This document shows positions 10,667 through 11,955 of a stretch of DNA of 11,955 nucleotides, piece after piece. Made by a program: the position numbers and the translations under genes. Source of the stretch: an uncultured Bacteroidales bacterium (lineage in GTDB: Bacteria > Bacteroidota > Bacteroidia > Bacteroidales > F082); NCBI GenBank assembly GCA_937884015.1, contig CALGBV010000445.1, forward strand, positions 1 to 11,955. Direction: 5' to 3'. How positions within the stretch are numbered: the first letter of the stretch is position 1; each line of letters starts with the position of its first letter. Under the pieces are notes generated by a model that saw nothing but the letters and a program-made list of their open reading frames with translations, did not search any database and was not told where the DNA came from.

Positions 10667-11341
10667 TCACTTCAGTTCTATAAAAAAGAGGTTTAACTTA
10701 TTGGAATAATTGGTCTTGCCAAGGTCGGGCAGTTGGGCGTGTCTGCTTATCTTTTCGATGATTTGGACTTTTGCAGGATTTGCCTTTGCCTCGTCGTTCA
10801 CGTTATAGGAGATGGCACCCATCAGGAAATCGGTGAGCTGCATTAAAAGGCTTTCGTCGGAGCGGATGTTTTGGACATTGCGAAAGACGCCGAACTTTAC
10901 ATTAAGAATTTCCTTCAGCCTTCTCACTTTCAATGCACTCAGTGTGTCCTTGATATCGAGATAGACATTGTAATGGCAGAGTGTATCGATGTTGTAATTC
11001 AACAACTGGTAGTACATCTTATAGTAGAAATCATCGAATGAGGTGTTGAAATCGTTGCACTTGATCCTTGACTTCTCAATACCAATGGCTCGGAAGCGGA
11101 GGTCGGTATCGAAGAAGTAATCTACAAGGTCGAGGTAAAAACGGAGTTTTGACATCGACACGTTGGCCCATTTTATTTCTGCGTAGAAGTTGTGGCTTCG
11201 CTTAAGTTCTTCGATGCGCCGGCAATGCCTTTTGACTTGAGGATATGCGCTGCTGACCGAGCCGAGAAACATGAATTTCTTGTGGTCGTGCTCCAGATGG
11301 CAACTTTCGTCGCAATAGATATTGAATGTCTTACTTTCCAT
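10667..11341 (-). CDS. DUF3800 domain protein
   Basis: 224 aa. DUF3800 proteins have an RNase H-like fold with conserved acidic residues and unknown biochemical role. They are common in phages, plasmids and defence islands, and several structured-RNA motifs are named for lying near them. Visible: NIYCDES at residues 7-13 (Asp11, Glu12), the FYAEIKWANVS segment (52-62, Glu55 and Lys57), NVYLDIKDT (125-133, Asp129), and ESLLMQLTDFLMGAI (163-177, Asp171), the typical 'QlaDll.Ga' motif. The acidic set is complete. Start chosen at MESKTF because the YCDES strand always lies close to the N-terminus. A leftward -7 element (11367-11375) lies 25 bp upstream. It is the first gene of a two-gene operon. 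Confidence 0.82.
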   Translation of the reverse strand: MESKTFNIYCDESCHLEHDHKKFMFLGSVSSAYPQVKRHCRRIEELKRSHNFYAEIKWANVSMSKLRFYLDLVDYFFDTDLRFRAIGIEKSRIKCNDFNTSFDDFYYKMYYQLLNYNIDTLCHYNVYLDIKDTLSALKVRRLKEILNVKFGVFRNVQNIRSDESLLMQLTDFLMGAISYNVNDEAKANPAKVQIIEKISRHAQLPDLGKTNYSNKLNLFFIELK

Positions 11342-11366
11342 GTTAGACAGTTATTGTTTACTGCCT

Positions 11367-11375
11367 GCAAAAATA
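11367..11375 (-). promoter_or_regulatory. Leftward -7 element of the DUF3800 operon
   Basis: The minus strand reads TATTTTTGC, matching TAnnTTTG(C), 25 bp before the DUF3800 start. No clear TTTG at -33. Confidence 0.5.
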
Positions 11376-11451
11376 GTTGTTTTTCATAAAACGGCATAAT
11401 AGGTTGGGAAAAAGAATTAGACAATAGCACTTGAATTGTTTTGAATTGATT

Positions 11452-11485
11452 TTTGATTGTTTTTGATGGAATTTGACTAAATTTG
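11452..11485 (+). promoter_or_regulatory. Possible promoter of the right-end lipoprotein gene
   Basis: TAAATTTG (11478-11485) fits the -7 consensus and TTTG at 11452-11455 lies 22 bp upstream, slightly far. The element ends only 4 bp before the ATG, so the mRNA would be nearly leaderless, or the start used is the Met at codon 12 or 13, or transcription starts elsewhere. Confidence 0.35.
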
Positions 11486-11489
11486 CGGC

Positions 11490-11955
11490 ATGAAATGGTG
11501 GTTTTATATAGGGATTGTTTTGATGATGCTTGTGATGGGTTGTACTCCTCCTAGCCCCCTCTCAGAGGGGGAAAGGACCTCACCCCGACCCTCTCCTGGA
11601 GGAGAGGGAGAAGCCCGCTGGAAGTTGGAGGCTATTGACTCACTGATGTGGAAAGAGCCGGACAGTGCTTTGGCGGTGATGTTGGAGTTTGCGGGGAGCG
11701 CGGAGGCGGATAGTTTGGATGAGTTTAATGGGCACTATTGCCAGGTGCTGGTGGCGGAGCTGCTTTTTAAGAATGATTATGGGCAAAGCAATAGAAAGGA
11801 TCTGCTGAAGGCGGTTCTTTATTTCGATTCGATTGTGGGGACGGATGGAGCGGACGCACGCGGTGTGTCCCCACAAAGAGGTGCGTCCCTACAGGAACGA
11901 AATGTGTTTTTGGATGCGCGGGCGCATTATATCAATGGGGTTGGGCATTATGAGC
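11490..11955 (+). CDS. Lipoprotein, probably TPR-type (start only)
   Basis: Open to the window edge, 155 codons visible. The signal reads MKWWFYIGIVLMMLVMGC with lipobox LVMG-Cys18. From about residue 45 (WKLEAIDSLMWKEPDSALAV, then AGSAEADSLDEFNGHYCQVL, then AELLFKNDYGQSNRKDLLKA and VLYFDSIVG) the pattern matches the first helical repeats of Bacteroidales tetratricopeptide lipoproteins ('IDSLMxxxPDSALxxL ... YYD'). Two interspersed repeats are translated in frame. Residues about 21-40 come from a double palindrome (11555-11608), and residues about 121-135 (ADARGVSPQRGASLQ) come from another (11852-11893). Neither resembles the rest of the protein. The gene is divergent from the DUF3800 operon (148 bp between starts). 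Function unknown, outer-membrane or periplasmic location likely. Confidence 0.7.
   Translation, partial: MKWWFYIGIVLMMLVMGCTPPSPLSEGERTSPRPSPGGEGEARWKLEAIDSLMWKEPDSALAVMLEFAGSAEADSLDEFNGHYCQVLVAELLFKNDYGQSNRKDLLKAVLYFDSIVGTDGADARGVSPQRGASLQERNVFLDARAHYINGVGHYE
11555..11608. repeat. Double palindrome of the CCTCACCC repeat family (copy 2)
   Basis: CCCCCTCT-C-AGAGGGGG (11555-11571) is followed by CCTCACCCCGACCCTCTC and the stem CCCTCTCC (11589-11596) with GGAGAGGG (11601-11608). It is read in frame within the lipoprotein. The second half matches 3972-3989. Confidence 0.8.
11852..11893. repeat. GGACGCAC palindromic repeat inside the lipoprotein gene
   Basis: GGACGCAC (11852-11859) and GTGCGTCC (11881-11888) enclose TGTG-TCCC-CACA, a nested hairpin. 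It is in frame, so the gene is not broken. Confidence 0.6.

Overview
Organism. The window looks like a member of the Bacteroidota, most likely Bacteroidales. It carries DUF6266 and DUF6577 genes, which are mostly known from this phylum. Its start codons mostly lack Shine-Dalgarno sequences, and several genes are preceded by the TAnnTTTG(C) -7 element of Bacteroidota promoters. This is an accessory region with lysis-type and immunity-type genes, gene fragments and several interspersed repeat families. Layout. Positions 1-690 have no convincing gene: a terminator, a dyad-rich stretch and two leftward terminators. Positions 691-4696 (minus strand) hold four DUF6266 paralogues followed by a small membrane coiled-coil protein (holin-like) and a lipoprotein with a C-terminal membrane helix (unimolecular-spanin topology). 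Positions 5040-6041 (plus strand) hold an exported thermonuclease and a leaderless M15 peptidase of endolysin type. Together these resemble a prophage-derived lysis set. Positions about 6100-8710 contain no credible protein gene of normal size but are full of long-range complementary segments. Two copies of a three-helix module keep identical apical loops while their stems differ by compensatory changes. A separate roughly 530-nt domain is closed by an 18-bp and a 14-bp helix and holds two long hairpins with an identical 12-nt loop. G-U wobbles and purine-rich loops point to the plus strand as the RNA strand. I cannot match it to a known large RNA class, and it is the best candidate here for an undescribed system. 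Positions 8713-9993 hold an AbiEi-like DUF6577 regulator with an inverted-repeat operator. The partner that should follow it is cut off after about 15 codons and runs into an antisense fragment of a ROK-family kinase. The segment is bracketed by two copies of an approximately 100-bp repeat. Positions 10056-11341 hold a short candidate sRNA with its own promoter and terminator, then, convergent to it, a coupled two-gene operon of a DUF3800 protein and an unrecognised small basic protein that might be a nuclease. Positions 11490-11955 are the start of a lipoprotein whose mature N-terminus has been expanded in frame by interspersed repeats. How the parts fit. The lysis-type genes could act together (holin, endolysin, spanin). 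DUF6577 and DUF3800 are typical of defence or toxin-antitoxin islands. Short palindromic repeats sit both between and inside genes, and in three genes they are translated in frame.
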